Of a stretch of DNA of 64,000 nt, positions 23,039-35,490 are shown piece after piece. The notes beneath the pieces were generated by a model that searched no databases, was not told where the DNA came from, and was given only the letters and a program-made list of their open reading frames with translations. The number at the start of each line of letters is the position of its first letter. Position 1 is the first letter of the stretch. Source of the DNA: Anastrepha obliqua. Lineage: Eukaryota > Arthropoda > Insecta > Diptera > Tephritidae. The position numbers and the translations under genes are program-made. Location: NCBI RefSeq assembly GCF_027943255.1, contig NC_072895.1, positions 78,866,001-78,930,000 on the forward strand, given 5' to 3'.

Positions 23039-24559
23039 TCTTGGCTACAACTTTAGTAGAAACTCATCAATTCGAAGAAATTGGTTTTTCCTGCAGGGTA
23101 TGTGCACTAGTTTGTATAGTTGTGCTTCTGTCTTAGGGGAAAACTAGGCCAATGGGTCTCTGTGGCGGCTGCTATGAGCACTCGAGTACAGGGTGCGCGT
23201 CTAGCCATTACTATCAGCACGCGATTGTCTGACACCGTCTAGGGTCGGTGAAATTCGTGAGTTTCGTTCTTACATTTCGCACTGCCCAATTGCGCACTAA
23301 AACAAAAAAAGTTCATTTAATGTTTGAATTATTTTTATTTTCCACTAGTTGCTACTTTTTAGGGCGTTTAGTAAACAAATTTGCCTTGGCAATGTTTATT
23401 TTATCACTGGAGTTTCGTGCGATTTACGCTACTAAATGCTCACTACACACACACATACATACATACATATATGTAACTTCGAATCGCGTGGCATGTGCTG
23501 GGGCATGCCACTCTGATTATCTGCAGTTGCTCGTGCATTTTACTCGAGACGAGCCAAATACTGATTTGTTTAGATTCTGTTGCTGTTGCTGTTGCTCTTT
23601 GCCGTTGATGCTATTCATGTTGTTATTGTTGCTATGGCAGCAATTACCATTTAGGCGAATTTATTGCTGTTTAATTGTATTGGAATTCGATTGTTGTTGT
23701 TATTGTTAAAGCCAACATGCAAAGGGCCTAATGTCTGAGATTTTTTCAGTCACTTGATTGCGGTATATGGGCACTTTTTGTTTTCGTTTAAGTATGAATG
23801 TGTGAATGTATATGCATGCATTGCACTTTTGTTTTTGTTGTAATAGTTCGCTTTTGCATGAATTAAGTTGCGCAAAGACTTAGCAATTCGCTTTTGGTAG
23901 TTGAACAACAGATGCAGCGCAATCACCGCTAATGGAGCTCCTGAAAAAAGCTATATACTTACATATGTATATGTATAGATATATATAGTAAGTGAATATG
24001 CATACATATGTATAGTAAGATGTGGAAGAAAGAATTTAGGTGCAATAATTTCAGTCCTACAGTATTTAAAATAATTGGGATTAAAAGAATTTGCGTAACA
24101 CAACTATTGCTGCAAGAAGTGATCATAGCGCCCAATTCCTTAAGCTGTCAAATATGTAAGCAATTTATTCAAATTTTCGAAAAAGTACGGTGCTATTTTT
24201 ATAGAATTATTCTTCAGACAGACTTTAAAGCAATTCGTTTTTTTAACTCTGCAATTCGGAGAAGCAATGAGAGAAACCAGTTTCTAACTCCAAATTTTAC
24301 TTTTCCGTTTTACATACGTACGAGTATTTATGTAAATATTTTCTTGCTAAGGAATCACCTGCCTCTGGTATCCTCAGAACGTATATTTTGCAATACTATG
24401 TATGTACAGTTATGGCCAATATTCATATAAACACAATTTTTTGTTTTTTTTATTTCATTACTATTGCAATCTAGTTAATTATTAGTAATTATTAGTTTAA
24501 TAAGCAATTCATTTTACATATACATATTTAATTAAATTAAAACATCTCAAGTAAAGACA
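23039..24559. other. No gene recognised; triplet and ACAT repeats
   Basis: A 153-codon plus frame (23248-23709) has Cys- and Leu-rich runs caused by ttgctgttgctgttgc repeats (23578-23705) and a CATACATACATA tract near 23455. I see no conserved domain and do not call it a gene. Confidence 0.45.
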
Positions 24560-25765
24560 AAATTTTATGAAGAGAGATCATGCGGTTTCGTCCTTTTTAA
24601 TCTTCTTGTGAGGTCATCAGTTACAAGTAGTTTGGCTGCTTCATCATTGATGTGCTGCTGAAGTCTCTCTTTATGTTTATTTGCGAATGATATCCGTAAT
24701 GGTGTCTATATTAAGATCCTTATGTAGATTGCAATTACGAATGTACCACGGCGCTCTAACGATGTCGCGTAATACTTTATTTTGGAATCGTTGAATGATG
24801 TTTTTGTTGCTTTCACTGGTGCAGCCCCAGAGCTGTATGCCATATGACCACACTGGTTTCAGTATTCGGTTGTATAAAAGTATTTTGTTATAAATAGGGA
24901 AGTTTAGAATGTCGGCCTAACAGCCAGTACATTTTCTTGTATTTAAGAATTAACTCCTCGTATTTTTTCTTGACATGTGCTTTCCATCTCAGCTTAGCAT
25001 CTAAGGTCATTCCTAGATATTTTGCCGTATTTGCATGCGGTATTGCCGTATTAATGATAAATATTGGTTTATAATTTCTATTTCTATTAGTGAAGTCAAC
25101 ATGCAAAGACTTGGTTTCGTTTAACTTGACACGCCATTTTTTGGTCCAATTTTGAATTGCATTTACTGATGCTTGTAACTTCTGAATTGTTTCTAAGTGT
25201 TTTTCATCAGTTACTAATACTGCAGTATATCGGCAAATGTTGCAGTTGTTGTATTGCTGCATGTGGGTATATCGTTAGTATACAAGAGATACAAAACTGG
25301 CCCGAGTACACTGCCTTGCGGGACACCTGCATTAATATCTTTCAGTTCTGAATAGACATCTGCTTGCTTTATTCTAAAGTATCTGCTCGTTAAGTAGGAT
25401 TTTAAAATGTTTGAGTACTAGATTGGTAGAACTGCTTGAAGTTTATGGATTAGTCCCTCATGCCATACTTTATCAAAAGCTTGCGATACATCCAGGAATA
25501 CCGCAGAACAGATTTGTTTTTCTTCCAGTGATTTTTCAATTACATGAGTAATTCGGTGCACTTGATCAATCGTTGAGTGCTCATTTCGGAAACCAAATTG
25601 ATGGTTTGGTACAAGGCATTTTGCATCTAACAATGGTTTTAATCTTTTTAACAAGATTTTTTCAAAAAGCTTAGATAAAATTGGTAAAACGATATTGGTC
25701 GGTATGATGTCACATCGTGTGGTGGCTTTCCTGGTTTTGGAAGCATATAAACACAAAAGGTTCAA
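24560..25765 (-). mobile_element. Jockey-type retrotransposon, 5'-truncated RT
   Basis: The minus strand encodes a near-continuous RT from PTNIVLPILSKLFEKILLKRL through HQFGFRNEHSTIDQVHRIT and FLDVSQAFDKVWHEGL, then (after a frame change near 25400) GVPQGSVLGPVLYLLYTND (25265-25325). The catalytic FADD near 25220 is broken by a 1-bp deletion. The frame at 24888-25262 holds the thumb: VLVTDEKHLE, WRVKLNETKS, AKYLGMTLDAKLRWKAH. The C-terminus continues through SYGIQLWGCT to RRLKRTKPHDL near 24590. Length and motif order fit Jockey ORF2 without RNase H. Confidence 0.9.
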
Positions 25766-25854
25766 AATATATAATTGTACAGAGGGTGGAATTAGGCCTT
25801 TAAACAGTGGATCAAATAAAGATTTATTAATTATTAAGGAATATTCTTTCTGTA

Positions 25855-26280
25855 TTGAAACAATTGGAAAATAAGGTGATGCCCTTTTTTTTTAAAATTA
25901 ACGAAATTACGAACGGTATTGGTCTATTCGTAAACAAGACCAAAACCAAATATTTGCTGAAGTCGAGGCGGCCTACACAAGTGCAAGATTTTAATGTGGA
26001 AGCTTATATTTTTGAAGCAGTGCGGCATTTTAAGTATTTGGTAGTTATGTTCGCATATAGCGGTGATTCAACTTCTGCAGTCAGGGATCTCATCAACGCG
26101 ATAGGCGTAAAGGCCAAAGGCAGACCGAGGAACCGATGGATAGACGCAGTGGAAAACGACTCAAGGGAATACGTAATTACGAGGCAAAAGCTCAAGATCG
26201 ACCGCTTTGGAGGAACATTGTGAAGGAAGCTTTGATGCAATCCGCGTTGTAATGCTGTGCAAAGAAAGGAAGAAGAAGAA
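25855..26280 (+). mobile_element. RTE-like RT fragment with internal deletion
   Basis: The frame at 25855-26223 has a thumb-start motif (GLFVNKTKTKYLLKSRR), an AVRHFKYLVVMFAYSGDS segment (usual FKYLG), then jumps to a C-terminal block KAKGRPRNRWIDAVENDSRE, which normally lies about 130 residues later. The tail ends in a GAAGAAGAAGAA run. Both ends and the middle are missing. Confidence 0.75.
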
Positions 26281-27319
26281 TTATGATGGAAAAATTGTCA
26301 AAAATGGACCACTCATATTTGTTTGTACCTACATACTTATGTACATATAAACCACGAGGTATACTTCTATTTACATACATATGTACATGCATATGTCAAT
26401 TTTTGAGTGAGCACAGTTGCTTTAAGGCATACCCGTATAAGTGCAATCACAAAACTGATTCCTCTTCCTATGGTCACACCATTAGGAAGATGACGTGGAA
26501 GAAAACGCCTTTCATGCTGTCTTCGAGTAAGCAGCGCTGGAAGAGAAGTTTTCAGCGGGAGAAAATGTTGTCTAAATTTTGAGTGGTGCGAACAGACGTC
26601 AAGTAGCGGTTAAACAACTCGTAGTTTAAGAAAGCTTAGAAGCCTGGATAAGCAGCAGCGAGCAATGAACATTTCATCCCGTGGGGAGTGTAGATCTTCA
26701 GTGAACAGAGTCATTCTGGTATCGGGGGACCCACTTGAAGGTAGTGCGCTATCCCAGGGTCCATGAAAATACAAACTAAAAAAATATATAAAAATACGTA
26801 TGCTCGTATAGTGTAGAATCTCTCCTGTTATTTGTACAATTTGAGTTTTTATACCCAAAGTCCGCTTTGTCATCATGCACCCATTCGGCTACGATAGATG
26901 CCTGTCCATGATTCAATAATGAAAGATTGTGTAAAGTTTTGGATGCTACTTAATTCGTTGATAAGTACTACTTAGCTCATTATCCTCTTATCCTCTTTTC
27001 GAAAAGTAGTGAACAATTTAAAAAAGGTCGATATAAACTATAGAATAACATTAAATTTTTAACTTAACCAGCCGCGTGGATTTGTAACTTATAAATATAT
27101 TGGCAATGGCAGTGATTGATGTCTATATGAGCCAAGTTACCGAGCTCTTTAAATACTACTCCATATTTCGTGGTATTTTTGTGTGTAAAGATTTAATTTA
27201 GTAATGTTTCCCAAATTTCCTATGCATTTTTTTAAGTTCTTTCGCTTGGTTTCAATGAAGTGCCACACGATTTTACCCAAATTTATATTTTCATTTGGTC
27301 TTTTGGGGCATGATTAAAC
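26281..27319. other. No gene recognised
   Basis: Short frames at 26283-26582 and 26610-26876 have no recognised domain. A TACATACATATGTACATG tract lies near 26370-26390. Confidence 0.4.
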
Positions 27320-27891
27320 TTAACGCCCCCTTTTGTCACGTTTGCACAACAAAAACAAACAAAGTTCCCTTCGCATCCCAAAAAACTGATGCTAACACCT
27401 TCTTGGCCGATTTCTGGACACGAAATCCTTTCGGAGCTGCCTCTTTAGCCTCTTGTTTTGATCTAGGATCATGGTAATAGACCCAAGTCTCATCCATAGT
27501 TATGAACCGATGCCCAAAATTCACTTTATCCTCTCGAAATCGCTCTAAATGTTGCTGAGAAAGTCGCATTTGAATATGTTTTTGTTCTTTCTGAAACCCA
27601 ATACTTCAGTCAAAATATTGCTTACGCTGCCCAATGAGATGCCTGGGGATTCTACTAAATCTCTTTCAGCTACTCGACGATTTTCCAAACCGATGTCTTG
27701 AATTTTTCTACGCCTTCTGGTGTTGTTGTTGGTGTTTTTGGACGCCCGTGACATGGATTGTCTTCAAGGCTTGTACGACCACGTTTAAAAGTTTTTGTAC
27801 ACCTTCAACATGCATTCATAATATTCCTTTGCTTTTAAACCTTCTAAAAATAAATTTCAATCACGGAACGATACTTGCTTTTTCCATTATA
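27320..27891 (-). mobile_element. Mariner N-terminal half (HTH to first Asp)
   Basis: In three frames on the minus strand: an MEKAS start near 27888, a KRGRTSLEDNPCHGRPKT linker near 27740-27790, the second HTH (ENRRVAERDLVE...LGSVSNILTEVLGFRK), and then MRLSQQHLERFREDK, ITMDETWVYYHDP with the first catalytic Asp, and KKVLASVFWDAKG. About eight residues before PKGFRVQKSAKK are deleted. The second and third Asp blocks and both termini are missing. Confidence 0.85.
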
Positions 27892-28970
27892 GAAAATACA
27901 TGTTTATACTCTTATCATATGGCTTTTAAACAAAGAATGAATTGAGAGATTGAAATGAAACTTCGTGTAGGCTCATACGAAGAGTGTAGCAACATAAAAA
28001 GATGGCCAACAAATTAGGATAGTAGCAACGCCGAACCGCAAAACTTTTTGAACAACCTAGTATTCCGTCTTGCGATTGAAGGGTGTTGTGTGGATTGTTC
28101 TTGGCTTTAGTACTCACCCGTGGATCATTGAACTTACTGAGCTCCTCAGCACGACAAGATGACAACCCTGGAGTTATAAATTTTCGAAAAAATTAAGAAA
28201 ATTACAACCTAGAATACAAGAATTATCGGCCTTATTCAATATTATTGCGTTATTAAATACTTTGGTTTTGAAAAAAAGCGAATGTTAATTTTAATTAAAT
28301 TTAATTAATAAAACTTGTTTTAATATCATTTTTAAACCAAGCAAACAAACTATGTAAAGTGACGCTGATAAAAATATGGTCTTTATCTAATTTAGCGAAC
28401 TCGTCTCTTTGGTCTTCTTCACCTTTCCTCTTCGAGGCATGGGATATAATATTCGAATTTATTTTAATACTAAAATATTTACAAAGGACATGGTTCTCAA
28501 TGGAACTAAGTAAAACACATAATTTTGTTTTTGAAATAAAATCCCCTTCCTCCAGAAAACTCGAATGTGGCAACGCTCTTGCCGAATGTTTACATCTGGT
28601 CATCTGTCAAAAACCAGTTTTGTATTAACAAAAGTAGTAGTGTGATGTTCTGAAGTTTGCCGGGTGTCGATGGGTCTAAATTTTTAGATATTTTATGTCC
28701 ACCCAAGGACATACTACCGGTATGTTACGCACAAAGACACTCGCCCAAGACAGCAACTGCGGTAGACACCTACACCCACAAATGATACTAAACATCAATT
28801 AAATTGTGAGGAAAAATGGACGTACATCGAACCCCGCATTGTAGCGAAAAAATACGTACATATGAGGATAAGCTAGAAACTTTTTACAGCGATAGAATTT
28901 CTATCAGTGTGCCATTAACACTACCTCCTACGCTGCTGCCCATCAAGCTATAGGATCAACTAAACTTTTC
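27892..28970. other. No gene recognised
   Basis: AT-rich. Frames near 28301-28628 overlap on both strands without domain support. Confidence 0.4.
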
Positions 28971-28972
28971 TA

Positions 28973-29862
28973 CAGGGTGGGCCATAGAGCGTTTGCTTTT
29001 CGAACCACCTATTTTTTTGAGAATGGTAACTCAAATGACATGTAAAATATGTTCATAATTTACTTAAAGGTTTGACATTTACGAAATGGGACACTATACG
29101 CTTGAACGAAATTGGGAAATATTGAAAACCTATTTCCTAAGTGGTGAGTCTTCTTCTTCTTTTCTGATTTGGCTACGTCAATAAGCAAAATTGTCGGATT
29201 TGGGGCTCAGAAAATCCACACGTTACTGTAGAGAAGCAAATGCATCCACAACGAGTCACTGTTTGGTGCGGTTTTTGGTCTGGCGGCATCATCGGGCCAT
29301 TTTTTTTTTGAAAATGAGCGAAGAGCCGCGGTTACAGTAAATGGCCAGCGTTACCGTGACATGCTCAACGAGTTTTTGTTTCCAAAAGTTTAAGAGGATG
29401 ACATGGACAACATTTGGTTTCAACACGTCGGTGCAACTTGTCACACTGCCAAAGTTACACTCGAACTTTTGGCTACCGGTTTTGAAAACCGAATAATCAG
29501 CCGAAATTCCGATATCAATTGGCCGCCGCGGAGCTGTGATTTAACCCCGTTGGACTATTTCTTGTGGCGAGCCGTTAAGGACAAATGTTATGCGAACCAT
29601 CCAGAGACGATTGATGCTTTAAAACACGAAATCGAAGTTGCCATTCATGAAATTGGAGCCCAAACAAACGAAAATGTGCTTAAAAATTGGATTGATCGAA
29701 TGGCCTACTGTAAAGCCAGTCGTGGCAGTCATTTGAACGATATTATTTTTTATTCATAAATGACAATGCTCAATCTTCAAAATAAAAAAAAAGTTTGAAA
29801 AAATATTGATTAGTTTTTGTTTATAGCCGATTCAAAAAGCAAATTTTACATGGCCCACCCTA
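28973..29862 (+). mobile_element. Rosa-like (DD41D) mariner element, copy B
   Basis: Bounded by cagggtgggcca-type inverted repeats and TA (28971-28972, 29863-29864). It carries the same deleted transposase as the copy at 3358: a start like [17 protein letters not shown] (29084), then a jump into GYVNKQN-type sequence, [20 protein letters not shown], and a stop just before EDDMDNIWFQ. The frame at 29403-29759 then reads FQHVGATCHTA (second catalytic Asp is Val) and PRSCDLTPLDYFLW (third Asp), with 41 residues between the two sites. It ends HLNDIIFYS. Copies A and B share the N-terminal deletion junction but differ by many point changes. Confidence 0.9.
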
Positions 29863-29864
29863 TA

Positions 29865-31740
29865 GTATTGCGAGCAGTAAGCAGTCGGTCTCTTTGGAGA
29901 TGTAGCAAAGTTCTGAATATAATCTAAGACAGTTCGTCTGGAACTCACTTACTCAACTCCTGAACAATAAAGAGATCCATACAATAGATATATCCTTGCG
30001 ACAACAACTAGGAATCCTGATTCGTCCCTTCTAATTGATAACGAAGATGCAAGTGTGTCCATATACTTGCATATTTGTAACACGAAAAAACCTTAGGTAG
30101 TAAAATATTCTAGCCACCCTTATCATATTATATATGTATGTATTACATTCACATGTAACCAACAACAAATGCCAGAAGCGACAAGTAGCGAGCGTGACCT
30201 ACTTAGGCGCGTCAGCAAACATCAACGACCACAGATGCAACAGCATCGTAAACTTCAAGCATTTTTTATTGCTTGCTCTTCCAATTTTCCTCGCCCATAT
30301 CAGCATTTCAGCGTTGCTCCAGCAGCCTACTTAACGTACACATTTCTTGTAAATGTGTATGTATGTATGTATATCTATGACTTTTTGCCGCTGCGAGTGC
30401 TCCATTGCCCTCATTTCCTTCAAATCAATTTAAGTTCTAGCGCCTTTTTGCCTCGCTAGCGTCGCTGCTCTAGCGCTCGCCCATCGTGCGCACATGTGCT
30501 AGGTCTAAAAATTGTATAGCCCTTTAATGCTCGAAGCAGAAGAACGAAAAAACAGAAAACTTTGAAATATTTATTCGAACGCGCCTACTAAATTTCATGC
30601 ACGAAACGATCTCCAACTGCTGCTGATACTGTGGAGGCATTACATACATATACTCGTACATATACATTCGTGCGTATGTGTTTGTTGTTGCTATTGGATA
30701 GGACGGGCAGTTTGCTGTTCTTTCAAATTCCGTATTTTCATTCCCTTTGCCTACTTTAATTGATTCGCCTTTCAGCATATCGATTTTTCACTTTCGCCGC
30801 GCGCAATTGAAGCCGACGTAGCGTTCAATGTAAATTCAAAAAATCTGAATTTCGGTAGAAATGTTTAATAGCGAATACTTTGCATCTCTTCGAGCGCCAC
30901 GCCGCCCTGTCCAGACGTCCACAAACCACAATCCCCTCCAGTTTGTGAGTGTTTGAAATTCCAATTGACATTTGTGATTGACATCTGAGCGTGCAAAGCG
31001 CTGCTGGGAACTACTGTTGGCTGGTGGTCGTCGGGCTGCCGCTGTATTCATCAACCACATGTCGGCGCTAGATCGAAACCGATGGCAATGTTTTTAAATG
31101 ACTTTAGTGAGGAAGCGGCATTTTAGTATCCCTATTGTTTCGCTACGACTTCAGCTGTGGACGTCGTAATTGATCTAATCGTTGGCGGTTGGTTGAAGAG
31201 ACATAGCGGTGTCATTTAAAACCCAAAGTCCTTTCCTGTTGGGAGTTTCTCCGTGCAACATTTATACTTAAAACTGATAAATATAATATTTTCTGAAAAT
31301 TATTATTGCCGAGTGGTTGATGCTTTTCTATTTGATATTCCAAATGTTCCAATGCAGATGAGAACTTAAGCATCTATTCATATAACTATATTTAGTCAGC
31401 TTATATACGCAGACTAGCGTAAGATGATTAAAGATATTAAATACCTTTATTGATGAAAATAACAATTTGCTATTTTTAATCAGAGTGCAGCAATGTATTG
31501 GTTGCTTGATGTGCTGTATGTTCCATCATCTTGTCAAATGACAAAAACTTACGCTTGATTGATAGAAATCCATATCAAAAATGTATTTACGGTCACACCA
31601 GTATGAAGCTAAAGAGAAGAAATAAGCCTGTCTAAGGGTTACCGGGGAAGTCGTCCTCGTTACTTAAGCACATTGTTATTTAACCGTAACTTTTTTTCTT
31701 TCTTGAATTTGCCCCCGTATCTTTAACAACCGCGCTGTTA
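29865..31740. other. No gene recognised
   Basis: Frames at 30134-30459 and 30524-31060 lack recognisable domains. ATGTATGTATGTATAT tracts lie near 30130 and 30355. GC-richer pockets near 30440-30500 and 30880-31070 are unexplained. Confidence 0.4.
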
Positions 31741-32040
31741 GTTCTGCCTTTTCCAAAATGGATAAAGAAGCTAAGCGAATGGGTCTGGTGGTCAACGAGG
31801 ACAAAACGAAGTACCTCCTGTCATCTAACAAAAAGTCGGCGCACTAGCGTATCGGCTCCCACGTCACTGTTGACAGTTATGATTTCGATGTTGTAAAAGA
31901 CTTCGTTTATTTAGGAACCAGCATTAACACCGATAATAATGTCAGTCTCATGCTAACAAGTGTTACTTTGGACTAAGTAGGCAATTGAGTAATAAAGTCC
32001 TCTCTCGACGAACAAAACTAACACTCTACACGGCCCTCTG

Positions 32041-32436
32041 CGTCTTGTTATGGTTTCATAAATGGCGGGACCTACAGTTCTAAGCCGACTCTGAACGGCA
32101 AATGGGTTTTTTATTTATTTATTTGCCTTTGAATGGATGCATTCTTCCAGACTATGTTACGGTAATGTACAATACTTTATTGATTATTAAGAGAAAAAAA
32201 ACGATTTAAGATGGTTGCCATGTAGAATCAGCACCAGAAGAATTGAAAACCAAATTTATATCTGCACATGCCTTAGAAATCGGAGCATTCACCCCGTAAT
32301 TTGTTCTCGAGAAGTCAATTTTAAGAGTTTTTATGAGGTGACTTTGCATGGCGGAAATACACTACATGCTGGAAGATTCGAACCTACGTACGATTGATAG
32401 TCCCGCACCAACTCATTCGGGTGCGGCGGGCATATA
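32041..32436 (-). repeat. tRNA-headed SINE copy inside the RTE fragment
   Basis: In the minus sense the head (ccgaatgagttggtgcgggac, box A-like, near 32405-32430) and a box B-like aggttcgaatc (near 32380-32390) lead to the tgtatttccgccatg body and, after a 225-bp interruption, to the ccgttcagagtcggctta and taggtcccgcc segments that match copies at 50906 and 60899. Confidence 0.8.
32105..32329 (-). mobile_element. Small insertion inside the SINE, ATTT-repeat bounded
   Basis: About 225 bp with no SINE homology separates two halves of the SINE body. It begins (plus strand) with a tatttatttattt tract, which in minus sense is an (AAAT)n tail like that of the Jockey/CR1-like element ending at 48485. 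It is therefore probably the 3' end of a retrotransposon. The rest of it I do not recognise. Confidence 0.55.
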
Positions 32437-32640
32437 CATAGTCCAACCAATAACGATCCAGCGGCTTCGTTGGCTGGGTCATGTCATTCGAATGGAAAGA
32501 AACGCTCTGGCTCTGAAGGTATTCGAAGCGGTAACAACTGGCGGTAGCAGAGGAAGAGAAAAGATCAGGTTGAGAAGGGATTGGCTTCCCTTCGTGTTTC
32601 CAACTGGCGGCAGTTAGTACGAGCAAGAAACGAGAGGAGG

Positions 32641-33479
32641 AACAAGATGTGATACACCGTACCAGCTTCTGACTCCGTCACTTGGCTCGTGAGCTCGATT
32701 TAGATCGCTGCTTGTGAACATGGTGTACAAATTAAAAATATGCTGGCATCCTAATGTGTTACGGGTTCTGCGAGATATTGTCGTCGTGGCATGCGATGAA
32801 TTCATTCTACTGTATCCTTTTTTTTCAAAATGTCTGAAACATCATCAAAGGTGCCGTCACACCAATAGTATGTGGGGCATGCTCTCACTAACACTATAAC
32901 ATTGCTCCTCCTCGGCTGATTTCCACCCTGGAACCGCGTAATTATTTCTTCAAGGTGGAGCCGCGTTTATGTCTACTGACACAGCAGGTTTCTGCGTCCA
33001 GGTTCCGCTCCTGTGGGCGTATGGAGATTTTACGCCATCGATAGTATTCACTCCTCCCACTGGCTTCGAGAGCGGTTGTGGGGGGAATGAAACATCGGAC
33101 AAAATGCAATAGTCCGATACTCACAAACTATTGTCTTGTCTTCAGTTCGGTACTGTTGTGAGTGTTTGGCTCAAGCGTCTGTGTCTGTCGACGGTTTGTC
33201 TAAAACAGTTCATCTCCACTGTCCACCTGCTAGCAAAGGTATCAAAAACTTTGTAATCAACGAATAGGCTTTATATTTATAAGGTTGTTTCGTATTTTTT
33301 TTTTCTTCCTTTTCCCCTAAGAACTGTCGAATTATGACTTAGCTGGATTACGTACATTGCATAAGAAATAATCTAGCTGGTCTTGCTACCTAATTAATTT
33401 AATATCTTAATAGTATTGAATAATTAGTCTATCTTTCTGCTTCTACTGCTTCTGCCGCTGTTGTTGCTGCAGTAGCAAC
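32641..33479. other. No gene recognised
   Basis: A GC-richer piece at 32940-33120 has a minus frame (CFIPPTTALEASGRSEYY...) that I cannot place. It sits next to an R1-like element and might be unrelated debris. Confidence 0.35.
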
Positions 33480-34730
33480 TGATGCTGTCGTTTCTGGGCT
33501 TTCCTTTCTCAGTCAATGCGGTTGAGCCTCGTCACGACTGTAGCCGCGAACATTTTTGCGGCGTCCCATTTAGTGATGATCGAGCACATATCCTGGACAA
33601 ATCTTGTGTGGGATGGCGGGTGTTCGAATACCTTCGCCAGCATTACTCGTTCTTCACTGAAAGGCCCCATGTTCTGCGCTCTCGACTGTATTCGAATAAC
33701 TCGGGCAAAAAGGGCTGTCGGCCAGCTGGAAACGGTGTAGATATTCAAGGAAGCAGCCGTGTCCGGTAAGTATCTGAGTTAGGTAGGAGTCAATATCGCT
33801 ATGCTTCCTATTCATCCACCCTTCAATGTTCGGTATGAGTTTGTAAGTCCACCGGCCTTTGGTTGATTCATTCCATCTTCTTTGCCATTCGACCATCGAT
33901 CGCATTCTTTCTACCGCCTTTTCTGCTATCGTCGGTTTCACTCTTTTTACTCCATAGAGGTGATACAGCTCCATCGCATGAATATCCACTGGTATCTTTC
34001 TAGCAATAACGCATATTGCGTCGTCTGATACCGTTCTATAAGCGCATGCAGTACGTAGTGCGCTGCGTCTGTGGGTGCGAACTACCTCGCGCATATGGCT
34101 ATGTTTAGCCTCAGCCCATATCGGCGCGGCATATAATACGATAGAGCCCGTCACGGTCGATATGAGTCGTCTCCTCTCTCCTTGCGGTCCACCTATGTTA
34201 GACGGAATTCTTGCTAGTGCACCATTGACAGCCGCTGCTTTAAAATTAACTGCTGTCAGATGATGCTTGAAGTTTAGCCTCGTGTCGAGCATGACTCCGA
34301 GATACTTAATCGCCTCCTGTGAGAATATTTCGTGTTCGCCAAACGTGATCCTCATAATTCTTTTTTGCTTCCGCGCGCTTATGAGCACGACCTCTGTTTT
34401 CTGGGCTGCCAGCACCAATCCTGCATTACCGAGCCATCGCTGTACTTTCGCTGCTGCATCGTTACATTTTGCTTCCAGCTGATCTAACCGCTTGTCTACA
34501 GCTACCAGCGCAATATCATCAGCATATCCTACAATCTCCACCTTATCGGGAAGTTTCAGTTTTAAGACCTCGTCGTACATAACGTTCCAGAGTGTTGGCC
34601 CCAGGTCCGATCCCTGAGGGACCCCATCAGTAACTTCGTGCTTTTTTGGCCCATTATCAGTATCGTACTGTAGAATACGGTTGCTGAAATAGCTTCTGAT
34701 GATGCGCAAGCTGCGCATTCTGTTGTATCC
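33480..34730 (-). mobile_element. R1-clade retrotransposon, 3' half of ORF2
   Basis: The 354-codon minus frame (33654-34718) encodes RT motifs in order: IIRSYFSNR, VTDGVPQGSDLGPTLWN (SVLGP is SDLGP here), the intact catalytic GYADDIALV, GLVLAAQKTEVVLIS, and IKYLGVMLDTRLNFKHH. Then comes the C-terminal LTGHGCFLEYLHRFQLADSPFCPSYS segment, where R1-type elements have CPSC...H...C; the second Cys is Tyr here. A frameshift near 33700 moves the tail (ARVIRIQSRAQNMGPFSEERV...IITKWDAAKMFAA) to the frame at 33509-33748. The N-terminal endonuclease and early RT are missing. The catalytic pair is intact, but the copy is 5'-truncated and frameshifted. It is one of the best preserved retrotransposon frames in the window. 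Confidence 0.92.
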
Positions 34731-35490
34731 TACTTACCGAGTACCTGATGTTAGCGTCCCTGATAGGGATTACTGAAGACTTCGAGAAAGTGGTTCTGTT
34801 AGATAGTTTGTTTTGCGTTTTGCAATCAACCTCATGGTCCTTTGCCCTCTTGTGGTTCTGTTGTGAAGTTGTCTGCTGCATACTACTGTAAGGGTGATAG
34901 ATTACAAAAGTTTGGCGATCCAAAGCAAAGTTGTGGGAGTAACACGTCACCGGGCACTCGGCATCATAATTATCCCGCTCATTTCATACGTATTCGTATG
35001 CTCTTTCAGTAAATTCTTATTCAGAGGGCAACGAGTAACATTAGCAATGGCAGCGTTGCTTTTTTCATATATCACAAACACCTCAGATTTTGCTAGCCAC
35101 TGCCGTAAACAAACCGCTGTTATAACACCGGCTAAGTCAGCGAATCAGCTGATTTACTCCAGTTTTCGGTTGTGATAACGGTTGCACCAGGTCGGATAAG
35201 CTTGCTCTCGTGCATACACTCGAGTTAACATATTCACTATTAAATGTGCTTGTGTCAGTAAGTTAACGCACCGTACTGCTTACTGAAAATATCGCTGCTC
35301 TGAATGTTTCGATCTCACAGTGAATTCCTCAATCTACAAAATATGTTAGCTCGCACCTTTACAAATTGCAAATAACTCAAGAAGTGAAGATTTTTTAATG
35401 TTTGAAGAGCTGAAGATAAAGAAAAAGTATTTTTAAAAATGCCGTAGCTAATGAGCGCAGTTGACACATAGATTTAGGATGGAGGCTTAA
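34731..35490. other. No gene recognised
   Basis: Frames at 34657-35175 have no recognised domain. Confidence 0.4.

Larger units (their letters stand above)
31741..32640 (+). mobile_element. RTE-like retrotransposon fragment split by a SINE
   Basis: The 5' piece (about 31755-32040) encodes MDKEAKRMGLVVNEDKTKYL, FDVVKDFVYLGTSIN and SRRTKLTLYTAL. The 3' piece (about 32440-32640) resumes with ITIQRLRWLGHVIRMERNAL, GSRGREK and a VSNWRQLVRARNERR tail in another frame. This order is the thumb and C-terminal region of RTE-type ORFs. The middle, including the ERKxLRxIxGP block, is lost, and a minus-oriented SINE lies exactly there. The YADD palm is absent. Confidence 0.8.

Noticed and set aside
23248..23709. 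153-codon plus-strand frame rich in Cys and Leu
   Set aside because: The Cys and Leu runs come from TGC/TTG triplet repeats; no start context, domain or homology is visible.
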